Source: Erythrobacter sp. JK5 (GTDB lineage Bacteria > Pseudomonadota > Alphaproteobacteria > Sphingomonadales > Sphingomonadaceae). From it: a stretch of DNA of 64,000 bases. Below are positions 9,740 to 17,649 of the stretch, piece after piece. The notes under the pieces were generated by a model, which was not told the DNA's origin, made no database searches, and saw nothing but the letters and a program-made list of their open reading frames with translations. The stretch spans positions 3,038,001 to 3,102,000 of the forward strand of contig NZ_CP073577.1 in assembly GCF_018205975.1 (NCBI RefSeq), in the 5' to 3' direction. The position numbers and the translations under genes were made by a program. The stretch's first letter is position 1; every line of letters begins with the position of its first letter.

Positions 9740-10255
9740 TCAATTGGCATGGGCGTCTTGCTCCATGCTTGCTGTTGGAGGCGTCGCAGACAGGATCAGA
9801 TTGCGGGCGACATCGTCGTCAAAATAGCGGTCGCGGGATTGGCGGTAAGGCAACTGGCGGTCCGCCATTTCGGGACTCGTGAACCAGCGAAGCAGGACCA
9901 AGTCGATGACGGATCGTACCTCATCAGCGAGGAGGTTGGTCTCTTCCGGCGTTAGGTCCAGCCACCCGAATTCGGTGCGAAGCTGGCTGCCAAGCGGGTA
10001 ACCGGTTCCGTCCCGACCCCTGTAGATCGGGCCCTCGACTGTGAGCCAGTAATCGTGGCCCTCGAACCGCTCGAAGACCGGGCGCTCGTACCAGAGCCAG
10101 GGCCGTAGTGTGTGCCGTCTGGCGCGCCCATCGGCATTGTCTTCAACGAGCAGCTCGACGATTTTGGCGGTGCACTCTTCTTCATCGATGGGAGCGCGGG
10201 CGAGGATCCAGCCTTGCTTCAGCAGGGCCGTTTTGATCCGTGAACGGATGGGCAT
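9740..10255 (-). CDS. Hypothetical protein of the transfer module
   Basis: A 171-residue protein I do not recognise. It is acidic and rich in Trp and Arg, with segments WLWYERPVFERFEGHDYWL and EFGWLDLTPEETNLLADEV and a histidine/aspartate-rich tail. No signal peptide or membrane segment is seen. It lies between the AlpA-type regulator and the candidate oriT, in the same orientation as the tra genes, so a role in the mobile element is likely, but no function can be assigned. The ATG at 10255 gives a compact start 42 bp after the preceding gene. Confidence 0.7.
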   Translation of the reverse strand: MPIRSRIKTALLKQGWILARAPIDEEECTAKIVELLVEDNADGRARRHTLRPWLWYERPVFERFEGHDYWLTVEGPIYRGRDGTGYPLGSQLRTEFGWLDLTPEETNLLADEVRSVIDLVLLRWFTSPEMADRQLPYRQSRDRYFDDDVARNLILSATPPTASMEQDAHAN

Positions 10256-10297
10256 TTAAGAGTATCTTTCTGCGGGCCATTGCCCGCCTTAGCGGGG

Positions 10298-10489
10298 TCA
10301 ATAGCGGCGCAGGGGAAGGGCCTCGATCCAGTCCTCGATGTCAGTGGAACGCCAGCGGATACGTCCGCCACCAATGTCTATCGGGTGTGGAAAGGCACCC
10401 CGGCGGATGCGTCGCCAGATTGTGGTCCGGCTGCGGATGCCGGTGAGGCGCATGACCTCATGGCAGGTGAGTAGTTCGATATTCGGCAC
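10298..10489 (-). CDS. AlpA-family helix-turn-helix regulator
   Basis: A 63-residue AlpA/excisionase-like winged-helix protein. It shows the full family pattern: LLTCHEVMRLTGI (first helix), RTTIWRRIRRGAFP (recognition helix), then PIDIGGGRIRWRSTDIEDWI (wing and last helix). AlpA proteins activate or control excision and transfer genes of integrative elements. It is the first gene of the minus-strand transfer module, preceded by a gene-free region of about 490 bp that should contain its promoter. Confidence 0.85.
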   Translation of the reverse strand: MPNIELLTCHEVMRLTGIRSRTTIWRRIRRGAFPHPIDIGGGRIRWRSTDIEDWIEALPLRRY

Positions 10490-10979
10490 GACAGACTCCT
10501 TTGCTTCAGGGTTCTGTCACCGTTGCCGCACTCCCCTGCGACGATGGGTTGGTTCTCAAATTGCCGTTGCGGACCGTGCGATCAGATGTTCAACTCAGCG
10601 CCACCCTTGGCTTAGGTGACGCTGGCCAAACTATGCGGATCGCAATGCTGTAGGAAAGAACAAAAAAAGATCAAACACTGTTCCTCATTGGCGGGTGGAC
10701 GATGTTGGATCGCTATGGACAGTGCGGGACTGAAAGATTTTTTCCCGCTGATTTTCGCTCCGGGCCAATGCAGGACCGATTCTATGGTTCTGGTGCAGCG
10801 GAAGACCGGTTTTCGCGCGAATCGCAGCTTGATCCGATATGACAAGCAGACGCGCCTTCGCTTTGCACGTTGATGCGGACATGCAAAGAAAACGCGGAAA
10901 TCTTTGCACGTTGCCCCGGTGCAAGCGCATTTATCCCGCGTTTATTGAAAATTGGAGAATTGTGGGATAAATCGCGGCG
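10490..10979. promoter_or_regulatory. Gene-free divergent regulatory region with repeats
   Basis: Region between the AlpA gene (minus) and the nucleotidyltransferase gene (plus). The part next to the plus-strand gene is structured: CTTTGCACGTTG occurs twice (10861-10872 and 10902-10913) with an inverted CATGCAAAG between (10880-10888). A 9-bp inverted repeat ATTTATCCC (10929-10937) / GGGATAAAT (10964-10972) ends 7 bases before the ATG. These look like operator or initiator-type sites controlling the downstream gene. Nothing coding is recognised. Confidence 0.5.
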
Positions 10980-11960
10980 ATGGCTGTGATCCAACCTTTC
11001 TCTGCCGAACAGGAACGCGCTCTCATCAACATGCGCCAGCGCTATGACGCGTGGATCGAGGCCGAGCGCGAACTCTATACGATGCCATACGACCTGAGGC
11101 GCAAGAAGGTCGGCGATTACGAGTACCTCTATGAGATATTCGATCGCAGTGGGAACGGGAAAAGTCTCGGTGCCTGGGACGATGATAAGCAATCCCAGCT
11201 TGAGGAATTTAAGGCTTCAAAGGCTGCTTTGAAGGAGCGTCGTGACGGAGCGCGGGATGCCCTTGGCGAGAGCAGCCGGATTGCCCGCGCGTTGCGCTTG
11301 CCGCTCCTTTCGGCGGACGCAGGCCCTATCCTTCGAGAGGCAGACAGGCGCTCGCTTCTCGGCAGCCATTTGCTTGTGGTTGGGACAAATGCGATGGCCG
11401 CCTACGCGCTAGAAGCTGCGGGCACTTTCCGCGACGTGCCGGACGAAACAGAGGACTTCGATCTCGCCTGGACGGCTGACGAACCGGAAGACGGAACGCA
11501 GCTTTGGGACATGCTAAAAGCGGTCGATCCGACATTCACGATTAATACCGAGCGGGAATTCCAAGCGCGCAACGCGAAGGCCTATGAAGTCGAATTGCTG
11601 GTCGCACCATCGCGTGTCGAAACGCTCGCCGGAAAGGATCGGCCACGACCCGTTCCGCTACCCGAACAGGAATGGCTCCTGCCGGGTCGACGGGTAGACC
11701 AGGTCGTCCCGTGCCGTGATGGCAGCCCGGCGCGCATCGTCGCACCTGACCCCCGCTGGTTCGCACTCCAAAAACTCTGGCTGGGTGCTCAGGCAAAGCG
11801 CAACCCACTTAAGCGGCGCAAGGACACGGTGCAGGGAGCGGCGCTACTCGAAGCGGTAGCCGAGGCGATGCCTCATTATTCATTGGGCCACGAGTTTGTA
11901 GAAAGCCTGCCCGATGAGCTGGTGCCCTATTGGGAAGAGTGGGCGAAGGCGCGCGGATAG
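10980..11960 (+). CDS. Nucleotidyltransferase-fold protein (GSU2403-like)
   Basis: A 326-residue protein with a helical, charged N-terminal half (about residues 1-110) and a nucleotidyltransferase-fold core: LLVVGTNAMAAYALEAAG (the G-[ST]-x-A helix) followed by DETEDFDLAWTADE (the acidic metal-binding strand, D-x-D) around residues 125-160. This matches the GSU2403-type nucleotidyltransferase family by pattern. Such stand-alone enzymes are common on mobile elements, and relatives of the fold serve as toxins (AbiEii-like). No partner antitoxin gene follows. An inverted repeat sits directly before the start. Substrate and role are unknown. Confidence 0.6.
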   Translation: MAVIQPFSAEQERALINMRQRYDAWIEAERELYTMPYDLRRKKVGDYEYLYEIFDRSGNGKSLGAWDDDKQSQLEEFKASKAALKERRDGARDALGESSRIARALRLPLLSADAGPILREADRRSLLGSHLLVVGTNAMAAYALEAAGTFRDVPDETEDFDLAWTADEPEDGTQLWDMLKAVDPTFTINTEREFQARNAKAYEVELLVAPSRVETLAGKDRPRPVPLPEQEWLLPGRRVDQVVPCRDGSPARIVAPDPRWFALQKLWLGAQAKRNPLKRRKDTVQGAALLEAVAEAMPHYSLGHEFVESLPDELVPYWEEWAKARG

Positions 11961-12164
11961 CTCCTGCATCCAGTCACTCGGTTGGGGCTAAATGGCTGGT
12001 CTTTTCCGTAGATTTGCTGTAAAGACCGGGCATTGAAATCATTAGACTTTTTTGAGGGTGGGACCCAAATCCTCTGGTAAAAATGCAATCTGGGGGCACC
12101 GACGGGGGCCTCACTTAAGTAACCAAGGTCAAGTTTCTCGCAGTTTTGCGACATTCTGAGAGCG

Positions 12165-12400
12165 GTTCGAGTCCTCTTCTGGGCACCATCGATTTAACGT
12201 ACTGAAATATAGTGAGAAAATGACAGTTTTTGGGGACTCGCATTGGTTCTCCAAGCTATTGTCTCGGCTCGTCTTGTCCGTTCTCTTTCAGTGCTTAATG
12301 AGCCCGAATGCTCGGATCTCGATTCGTCCCTGATTATCCCGGCCAGAAATTTTTGCGGGCCTTTTTTGTGGGGCTTTGGCGAAAACCACATTCAAAAGCC
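12165..12400 (+). repeat. Attachment-site-like scar A: tRNA 3' end plus integrase arm-like repeats
   Basis: Begins with a degenerate tRNA 3' end (GCGGTTCGAGTCCTCTT, CTGGGCACCA), in which the T-stem has one mismatch; no matching 5' half (expected GCCCAGA) is found upstream. It is followed by TTTAACGTACTGAAATATA and, 170 bases on, tandem GCGGGCCTTTT / GTGGGGCTTTGG motifs (about 12356-12380). The same order of elements recurs, diverged, at 41.23-41.48 kb. This is what remains of an attL/attR next to a lost tyrosine integrase gene (inference). Confidence 0.55.
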
Positions 12401-12456
12401 CGCAGGCGGAGCGCATGATGCCTCTTTGGCTATGAATATCAGGCAAGAGGTCTGGC

Positions 12457-12651
12457 ATGCTCGCCTTCATCGCTGCAGCGGAAAGCATGGATGAGCTGTT
12501 TGTGCCTCCCAACTTCGGTCTCCATCAACTTGCAGGAGATCGAAAAGGCGCCTGGTCGATGACGGTAACGCGCAATTGGCGCCTAAGATTCAAATTTAAT
12601 GAGGAAGGCGCGCTAACTGATACGGATATGGCGGATTATCATGGCGCTTAA
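12457..12651 (+). pseudogene. higB: Truncated HigB-type toxin
   Basis: The last 64 residues of a HigB/RelE-fold toxin, an mRNA interferase acting at the ribosome. The family C-terminus is clear: FGLHQLAGDRKGAWSMTV, TRNWRLRFKF and a terminal DMADYHG. The usual N-terminal 25-30 residues (MIKSF..KGLKRLF-like) are missing and an in-frame TGA lies at 12433-12435, so it was cut by the attachment-like scar immediately upstream. Probably non-functional. Overlaps the antitoxin remnant by 11 bases, as in intact higBA operons. Confidence 0.8.
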
Positions 12652-12942
12652 GATCCACCCCTCACTTGCAGTCCATGTCGGCGACTGGCTGAAAAGCGAA
12701 ATTGTGGAGCCTGCAGAGGTTAGCGTGACGGACTTGGCTGCGCACTTCGGTGTGTCCGACAGGCCTTGAGCACGCTGCGTAACGGCAATGCTAGTCTCTC
12801 TGCCGATATTGCAATTCGCTTCGAAAAAGCGTTCGGGGTCAAGGCCGATACCTTGCTGCGGATGCAGACGGCCTACCAACTGGCCGAGGCACGCGCGCAT
12901 GACGACGACATAAAGGTCAGGAAGTTTGCAGAGGCGGCCTGA
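12641..12942 (+). pseudogene. higA: Frameshifted HigA-type antitoxin
   Basis: XRE-family HigA antitoxin remnant. The first frame reads MALKIHPSLAVHVGDWLKSE through LAAHFGVSDRP and stops at TGA 12767. A second frame continues the family pattern (ALSTLRNGNASLSADIAIRF, then VKADTLLRMQTAYQLA) to TGA 12940-12942. Joined, these give a normal antitoxin of about 100 residues, so a single indel near 12755-12766 has broken the gene inside the helix-turn-helix. Together with the truncated toxin upstream, the whole module is dead. Confidence 0.8.
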
Positions 12943-13332
12943 TGGCAATCGGCCTTCGTAATTGCGTCACACGCAGGAAGCTAATGTGCTGACTTGTTTG
13001 CCGGGACACTTTCACATTCGGCGCAATTCGGTTCAAGTCAATCGCGCTGGCCAATTGAGTGGGAGATGACTTTGCGGGCCAATCGGAGTCTGAAAAGGCT
13101 ACAATGGTTGAATGCTATTTGCTTGAATTTCGTCTGAAAAAGAGCGAGTGCTATTGGCCAAGGTTCACAGCCAGGCCCGCAATTTGACGGCATTGGTAGC
13201 GCCTAAACGCTTGAGCAGATAATCGCCGCTAGTGTCGCGTGACGCCAGGCGAGTAGCGGTTTGGCCGTGATTCTGACACTCTCTGCTTACACTCTTTTCC
13301 CACAGTTCGAGGCTTAGGCAGCACAACCAGCC
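12943..13332. other. Gene-free stretch
   Basis: About 390 bases with no convincing gene. On the minus strand, roughly 13159-13314 encodes an open stretch ending in SGDYLLKRLGATNAVKLRAW that could be the tail of a decayed gene, but no family is recognised. TTGCCGGGACACTTTCACA at 13001 resembles the sort of terminal sequence seen at insertion elements, without a transposase nearby. Confidence 0.4.
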
Positions 13333-13914
13333 TCATGCCGCATAAATGAGATTTGTGAGATTCTCGAAATGGAATTCCTTGCTCGTTGAGAATCTGATTT
13401 CCTGACGGGTCTCGTGCGAGGTGCAGCCGCCATCATGGCAGGTGTCGTACGTTATCGAGATGAGGTAATCTGTTGGTTTCAGACCGGCAACCTTCGCAGA
13501 CATCTGAAGAGCCCCATCGTTTTGGCTCTGTCGGTTTGGCCCCGATTTCCTGAAGGAGAATAGGTTGGCCGCAACATTCACATTCTCAGAATGCACAACG
13601 GGCTCAAGGTCAACTGATCGGACCACGACGCTAGAAAAGTCATCCTCAACCGCGACCGCAAGAACCAGATTCTTGTGACGAGACCAAGAGCGTTCCTGAT
13701 AGATCCCATATGATGTGACCTTCGGGGCCCCTCCTGAGGAGAAATACACCAATTTCACCCGGGCCTCAGATTCCGCAGGCACTAGGCTGTATTTATGTCG
13801 GAGCTCTAATGTCGGCCTAAGCAGAACCGCCAAGATCGCAATCACGCCCATCATTAGCGCTACGCGCCCAAATAGTCGCCAGCATATCTTGCCGTTATCT
13901 GCAGTCCATCTCAT
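13333..13914 (-). CDS. Hypothetical membrane-anchored protein
   Basis: A 193-residue protein with one N-terminal membrane helix (about residues 16-32, VALMMGVIAILAVLL) and a predicted extracytoplasmic beta-rich domain. It contains a cysteine pair in YDTCHDGGCTSHE near the C-terminus, compatible with a disulfide. No family is recognised. It is first in a set of four small minus-strand orphan genes (13.3-15.3 kb) in the island. Confidence 0.6.
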   Translation of the reverse strand: MRWTADNGKICWRLFGRVALMMGVIAILAVLLRPTLELRHKYSLVPAESEARVKLVYFSSGGAPKVTSYGIYQERSWSRHKNLVLAVAVEDDFSSVVVRSVDLEPVVHSENVNVAANLFSFRKSGPNRQSQNDGALQMSAKVAGLKPTDYLISITYDTCHDGGCTSHETRQEIRFSTSKEFHFENLTNLIYAA

Positions 13915-13958
13915 CCTATCGCAACATTCCTTGCGGAAGCCATAATCTCCCAGTCATA

Positions 13959-14369
13959 TCATGAGTGGCTTCGCAAATGTCGTGGCAGGACGAATCGCAA
14001 ATCACGGGCGCATTTGATCATCAGGCGTTCTGTTGGATCGTCGGGTTGGAAATGCAAGGTTGAGCTCTTGCTGGGCACCTTTTCCTTTTCCGATACTTTG
14101 TCGATATACCTGATGTTTAGGTCATGCAGGCGAGGCGTCCTCTCGTGGTCATCCATCGCAACCAAGCCTGAATCATTGTTGTTCACAATTATGATATCCA
14201 GACACTCGGAGCCGACTTCGAATGATATGACAAGAGTATGGGCTCGGGTTGCAAAGCTTGCTCGATAATGTCGTCCATTGAACGCAAGCGGCGCGAAACT
14301 GAAACCTAAGTCCGCTAGAAAAGGCTTGAAGCTGGTTTCAATGATCTGTTCGAACCGGTCAGCTCTCAT
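13959..14369 (-). CDS. Hypothetical protein
   Basis: A 136-residue protein taken from ATG 14369 (MRADRFEQIIETSFKPFL), because codons upstream of this in the same frame do not look protein-like. It has an alternating strand pattern (ALAFNGRHYRASFATRAHTLVISFEVGSE) with no signal or membrane segment. Size and single-domain alpha/beta pattern resemble immunity-type orphan proteins, but no family is recognised. Confidence 0.5.
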   Translation of the reverse strand: MRADRFEQIIETSFKPFLADLGFSFAPLAFNGRHYRASFATRAHTLVISFEVGSECLDIIIVNNNDSGLVAMDDHERTPRLHDLNIRYIDKVSEKEKVPSKSSTLHFQPDDPTERLMIKCARDLRFVLPRHLRSHS

Positions 14370-14538
14370 GCGTGCGCGATCCAAGTGACAATCGGTTTGA
14401 CTTCGTGCTTGTTTACAGCGCGCACTCCCAACGCCGCGAGCAGTCCGAATTGTGCTCCATGCGCGAGAAGGGTTGCCTGCGGGCTGACGGTCAGCGGACA
14501 ATTCTTGCCAAGAGCTGGCTGAATCCGAGGAGCGATCA

Positions 14539-14940
14539 TCACGCTAAATCCACCATGTCAAGTAACGACACGTCTTTCAAACGGCCCATTATGAGGCAAG
14601 AATCGCAGCCGAATGCGCCAATAATGATCAAATCGTCGCCATCGAGCTTTAGCGGTGCAAGGCCGTCAAATATCTCGCGCATGCTGGCGCTCGATTCAAA
14701 GATCAGAAATCCACTATCCTCATTCCATAACTGCCCTGACGCAAATTCCTCAATCAGGAGACGCTGTTGATCGTGCTTGGACTGGTTTTGCGCTTCGTAG
14801 CGCGAAAAAACCCAATAGGTGTCGGGAAACTTTTCCACCTCTGAGTCTGTCTTGCCTGTCCTTGTAGAGCGCAATTGCCAACAAAGAATGATGCAAAGAA
14901 GGACCAGAATTCCCAACCCAATTAGGTGATCGATCGTCAA
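14539..14940 (-). CDS. Hypothetical single-pass membrane protein
   Basis: A 133-residue protein with an N-terminal membrane helix (LIGLGILVLLCIILCWQL, residues 6-23) and a small soluble domain with FDGLAPLKLDGDDLIIIGAF. Its start overlaps the stop of the upstream gene by 4 bases (ATGA), so the two are an operon. No family is recognised. Confidence 0.6.
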   Translation of the reverse strand: MTIDHLIGLGILVLLCIILCWQLRSTRTGKTDSEVEKFPDTYWVFSRYEAQNQSKHDQQRLLIEEFASGQLWNEDSGFLIFESSASMREIFDGLAPLKLDGDDLIIIGAFGCDSCLIMGRLKDVSLLDMVDLA

Positions 14941-15275
14941 TTCATCTCGTTATCCCGCATCCACGGGACCTCCTTCTTCGCATCGGCGATTGCCTCGGCC
15001 AGGGTCAGGTACAACCCAGATTCCCCGCAAGGTTCCCATATCTCACCGACAATGAACTCATCACGGACAATCCTCTCCAGTTCGTAATGCACAAGGCCAG
15101 TTCGAGAAATGAAGATGATCCGGGATTCTCGATCAGGGCTATAGCGGGTTTCCAGCTCTCTTTCGCTCATATGGTGTGCCATTGTTGATGGACCCGATTT
15201 GCGCGTAAATAATGCCTGCAGCCCATCTCCGAGTTCTGAAAATAATGACAAATCGAAGTGATGGTTCGCACTCAT
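14937..15275 (-). CDS. Hypothetical protein
   Basis: A 112-residue soluble protein (MSANHHFDLSLFSELGDGLQ) with a C-terminal helix LAEAIADAKKEVPW. Coupled by a 4-base overlap to the membrane protein that follows. No recognisable domain; the pair could form a small membrane complex, but this is only inferred from the overlap. Confidence 0.55.
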   Translation of the reverse strand: MSANHHFDLSLFSELGDGLQALFTRKSGPSTMAHHMSERELETRYSPDRESRIIFISRTGLVHYELERIVRDEFIVGEIWEPCGESGLYLTLAEAIADAKKEVPWMRDNEMN

Positions 15276-15329
15276 CTGAATCTGTGGAAGCGATCGGCTG
15301 AGATCATCTTATCTGGCATTTTCAACGCC

Positions 15330-16040
15330 CTATTTCTCACGAGGCGGGAGGCCCAGCTCGGCACGGGCCGCATTCACCTTTTCGAGGTCCTCGACCGGTG
15401 TTGGTACGACTTCTCCGTCAACAAGTCGCTCAGTGACTCCGTAGGTTACGGGTTCACCGTGGGAAAAATTCATTTTGTCGACCATCGATGCATAGGCCAT
15501 TGCTGGCATACGCCCTGCTAGCACTTCGGATTTGAATAGACAGTCAAGGCGGCGTTGCGTTTCGCGGCTGGGCGGATGTTGCAGGAACAGCAAGGCGTTG
15601 TCGTCGTCGGCGCCGATCCGCTCGCGCGATGGAAAGCCAAAGCGTTCGGTTATCCAAATTAGCAAGCCCCATGTCTGAGCATCATACGCGTTGGTTGCAA
15701 GCGCGTATTGCACGCGCAGTTCCTCAGTGTCTCGTTGCGAAACCTCTTCGTCATAGCGTCGCATCAGGGCAAACGCTTCTACAGGACCATCGGCGTCTGA
15801 TAGTTCGTCACGGTACCGTGCAATATCTGCGGGATGAAAACTGCGTAGCTTGTACGCGGCACGAACATCGAAGTCGCCTTCTCGACGCTCTTTTAACATG
15901 GCGCGGATCCAAGCCGCCTCCCCAGCGCTGGGTTCATGGATCACCCGATCCGGCTCAATGCATTCCTGCGCAAATGCCACTTGTGGCACGATCGCCAAAC
16001 TTCCAAAAGCTACCGTGGTATGTGAAAGAAATTTGATCAT
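15330..16040 (-). CDS. Secreted DUF6624-like protein
   Basis: About 236 residues. The start is placed at ATG 16040 because GGGGAG lies just upstream and MIKFLSHTTVAFGSLAIV then forms a signal peptide with cleavage at VAFA-Q. The C-terminal part fits the DUF6624 pattern: DNALLFLQHPPSRETQRRL, PAMAYASMVDKMNFSHGEPV, YGV, TPVEDLEKVNAARAELGLPP. The function of this family is not known; members are usually periplasmic or exported. It lies in the same direction as the S41 peptidase upstream, with a 217 bp gap. Confidence 0.65.
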   Translation of the reverse strand: MIKFLSHTTVAFGSLAIVPQVAFAQECIEPDRVIHEPSAGEAAWIRAMLKERREGDFDVRAAYKLRSFHPADIARYRDELSDADGPVEAFALMRRYDEEVSQRDTEELRVQYALATNAYDAQTWGLLIWITERFGFPSRERIGADDDNALLFLQHPPSRETQRRLDCLFKSEVLAGRMPAMAYASMVDKMNFSHGEPVTYGVTERLVDGEVVPTPVEDLEKVNAARAELGLPPREK

Positions 16041-16274
16041 TGCACTCCCCATTATCATTTGCAGGCTTCAGATTGTCGAATGTTCGAGGGCGAGTTCTCG
16101 AACGCCCAAAAAACGCATTCCGGATCTTGGAGACAAGTTGCTCTAAAAATTGAAGCTTAGCGTACCCATTAATTGCACCTGTTTTGCGCTTGGGAGAGTT
16201 TGTCTGGTTTTGGGTGAGCAAACACACAAGTTAGACTCAAAGCTGCCGCAATCACCAATGTTTAATTAGTAAGT

Positions 16275-17459
16275 TCAGCAAGATCCTGGAACCTGATCGA
16301 CATCGATCGGCCCGTCAGGAACAAACAACTCGCGTGGCAATCCCGAAAGGGTCATGAGCCGCTCGGTCGGCAGCTTCACGAAAAGATCCGTATCGCCCAC
16401 CCGCAGGTCATCAACCGATCCATTCAACCCAGCCATCATCGTACCTCTCACCTCGGCTCCCATCGCCGCAAAGCCGATTGCAATTCCTTCTCCCATACTA
16501 CCAGTCCAGCGGCCAACGAGAACGATGGGGAGCTCAGAGCGATACATGCCCGCGCGCGGCAACACCTGTTCGATCCATTGGCGCGATATACCTGTTTGGC
16601 GCTCTTCAACCGGTCGGTTATGGATCTGATAACCGCGCGGCTGAGTCACAAACCAACCCAAGATTCCTCTTGCAACCGTCGTGTTGCCGCCCGAGGGCGT
16701 ATCGCGAAGATCGAGAATCAGGGTACTTTCATTCGAGAGGGCACGCATGGCCTGGTCGAAGGCGCTGATCGTGGCAAAATCGCCCAATCTGTTGTTGAAT
16801 CGAACGACAGTGTATTCCTCATTGCTGCAAACATTGATCGGTGAGCCCGCTTCCAGTTTCTGATCGTACATCGAGTGAAGGACCAATTCGCGATCCTCTC
16901 CGGATAGGTCGCGGATCGTAATCCTTCGAGGACGGTCACGCCGCCCAGCGACCAGAACCCGGGCGGCATATTCTACCCGAGCAGGCGTTGTCGATAGACC
17001 GAGTTCCCCCCAGAATTCCGAAATCGCTCGATCGATCGGCTTTCTATCGACGGCGATAATGGTGTCCCCAGTGCTGATGCCGGCTGCCTCCGCAGGGCTG
17101 GCCTCGCGAACTGCATCGACCACATATCGGTCACCCTCCTTCACGATCCACAAATCTGCGTATGTCGGGACAACCGCCCAACTGTCGCTAAACGAGCTTC
17201 CGGTCATGGCATGGTGGTCCGCGAGCGACGCGATGCGCTTCTCGGCATATGCAAGAAGAGATCTTGTGTCGTGGACAGCGTCTCGCTCTTTACTCAGAAC
17301 TTCCGATTGTGGGAGCCGCTCGTCGGGCAACTTGTCGAGATAGGCATAACCATTGGCAATCGTCGTATCGATGTCTCGCGCGGCCTCTGAGAACTCATTT
17401 TGAGGTGAAGTCGCTCCGAGGCATGCGGCGGCCACTAGAACAAGAAGAACCCTTTTCAA
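16275..17459 (-). CDS. Secreted S41-family peptidase-like protein
   Basis: A 394-residue exported protein with signal peptide MKRVLLVLVAAACLGATSPQ (the cysteine at 13 allows a lipoprotein reading). A PDZ-like segment follows (VREASPAEAAGISTGDTIIAVDRKPIDR, about residues 115-145), then a C-terminal-processing-protease core (STLILDLRDTPSGGNTTVA and IVLVGRWTGSMGEGIAIG, where the serine of GSMGE is the expected nucleophile). S41 enzymes cleave unstructured C-termini in the periplasm. The overall layout agrees with S41 peptidases, though sequence around the catalytic lysine is not obvious. Confidence 0.8.
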   Translation of the reverse strand: MKRVLLVLVAAACLGATSPQNEFSEAARDIDTTIANGYAYLDKLPDERLPQSEVLSKERDAVHDTRSLLAYAEKRIASLADHHAMTGSSFSDSWAVVPTYADLWIVKEGDRYVVDAVREASPAEAAGISTGDTIIAVDRKPIDRAISEFWGELGLSTTPARVEYAARVLVAGRRDRPRRITIRDLSGEDRELVLHSMYDQKLEAGSPINVCSNEEYTVVRFNNRLGDFATISAFDQAMRALSNESTLILDLRDTPSGGNTTVARGILGWFVTQPRGYQIHNRPVEERQTGISRQWIEQVLPRAGMYRSELPIVLVGRWTGSMGEGIAIGFAAMGAEVRGTMMAGLNGSVDDLRVGDTDLFVKLPTERLMTLSGLPRELFVPDGPIDVDQVPGSC

Positions 17460-17649
17460 TATTCATCCCCTGACGTTGACCAAGATTGAAGTGTGAAGAA
17501 TCAGCTGCTTACATGCTCGGCTTTGTGCATGAATGCTGGCCGAAGCATATTGGTGCCCGCGCTACTCCAAGCAGCACCGGAGCCAAAACGAGCTCCTTGG
17601 AGAGAGGCTTTCTTCACCCTCCGCACCCTTCGGTGCGATTCACCAGCGA

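Noticed and set aside
12100-12190. A complete tRNA gene ending in CTGGGCACCA
   Set aside because: The 3' arm is convincing, but no complementary 5' acceptor strand, D-arm or anticodon arm fits upstream, and the T-stem has a mismatch. Recorded as an attachment-site remnant instead.
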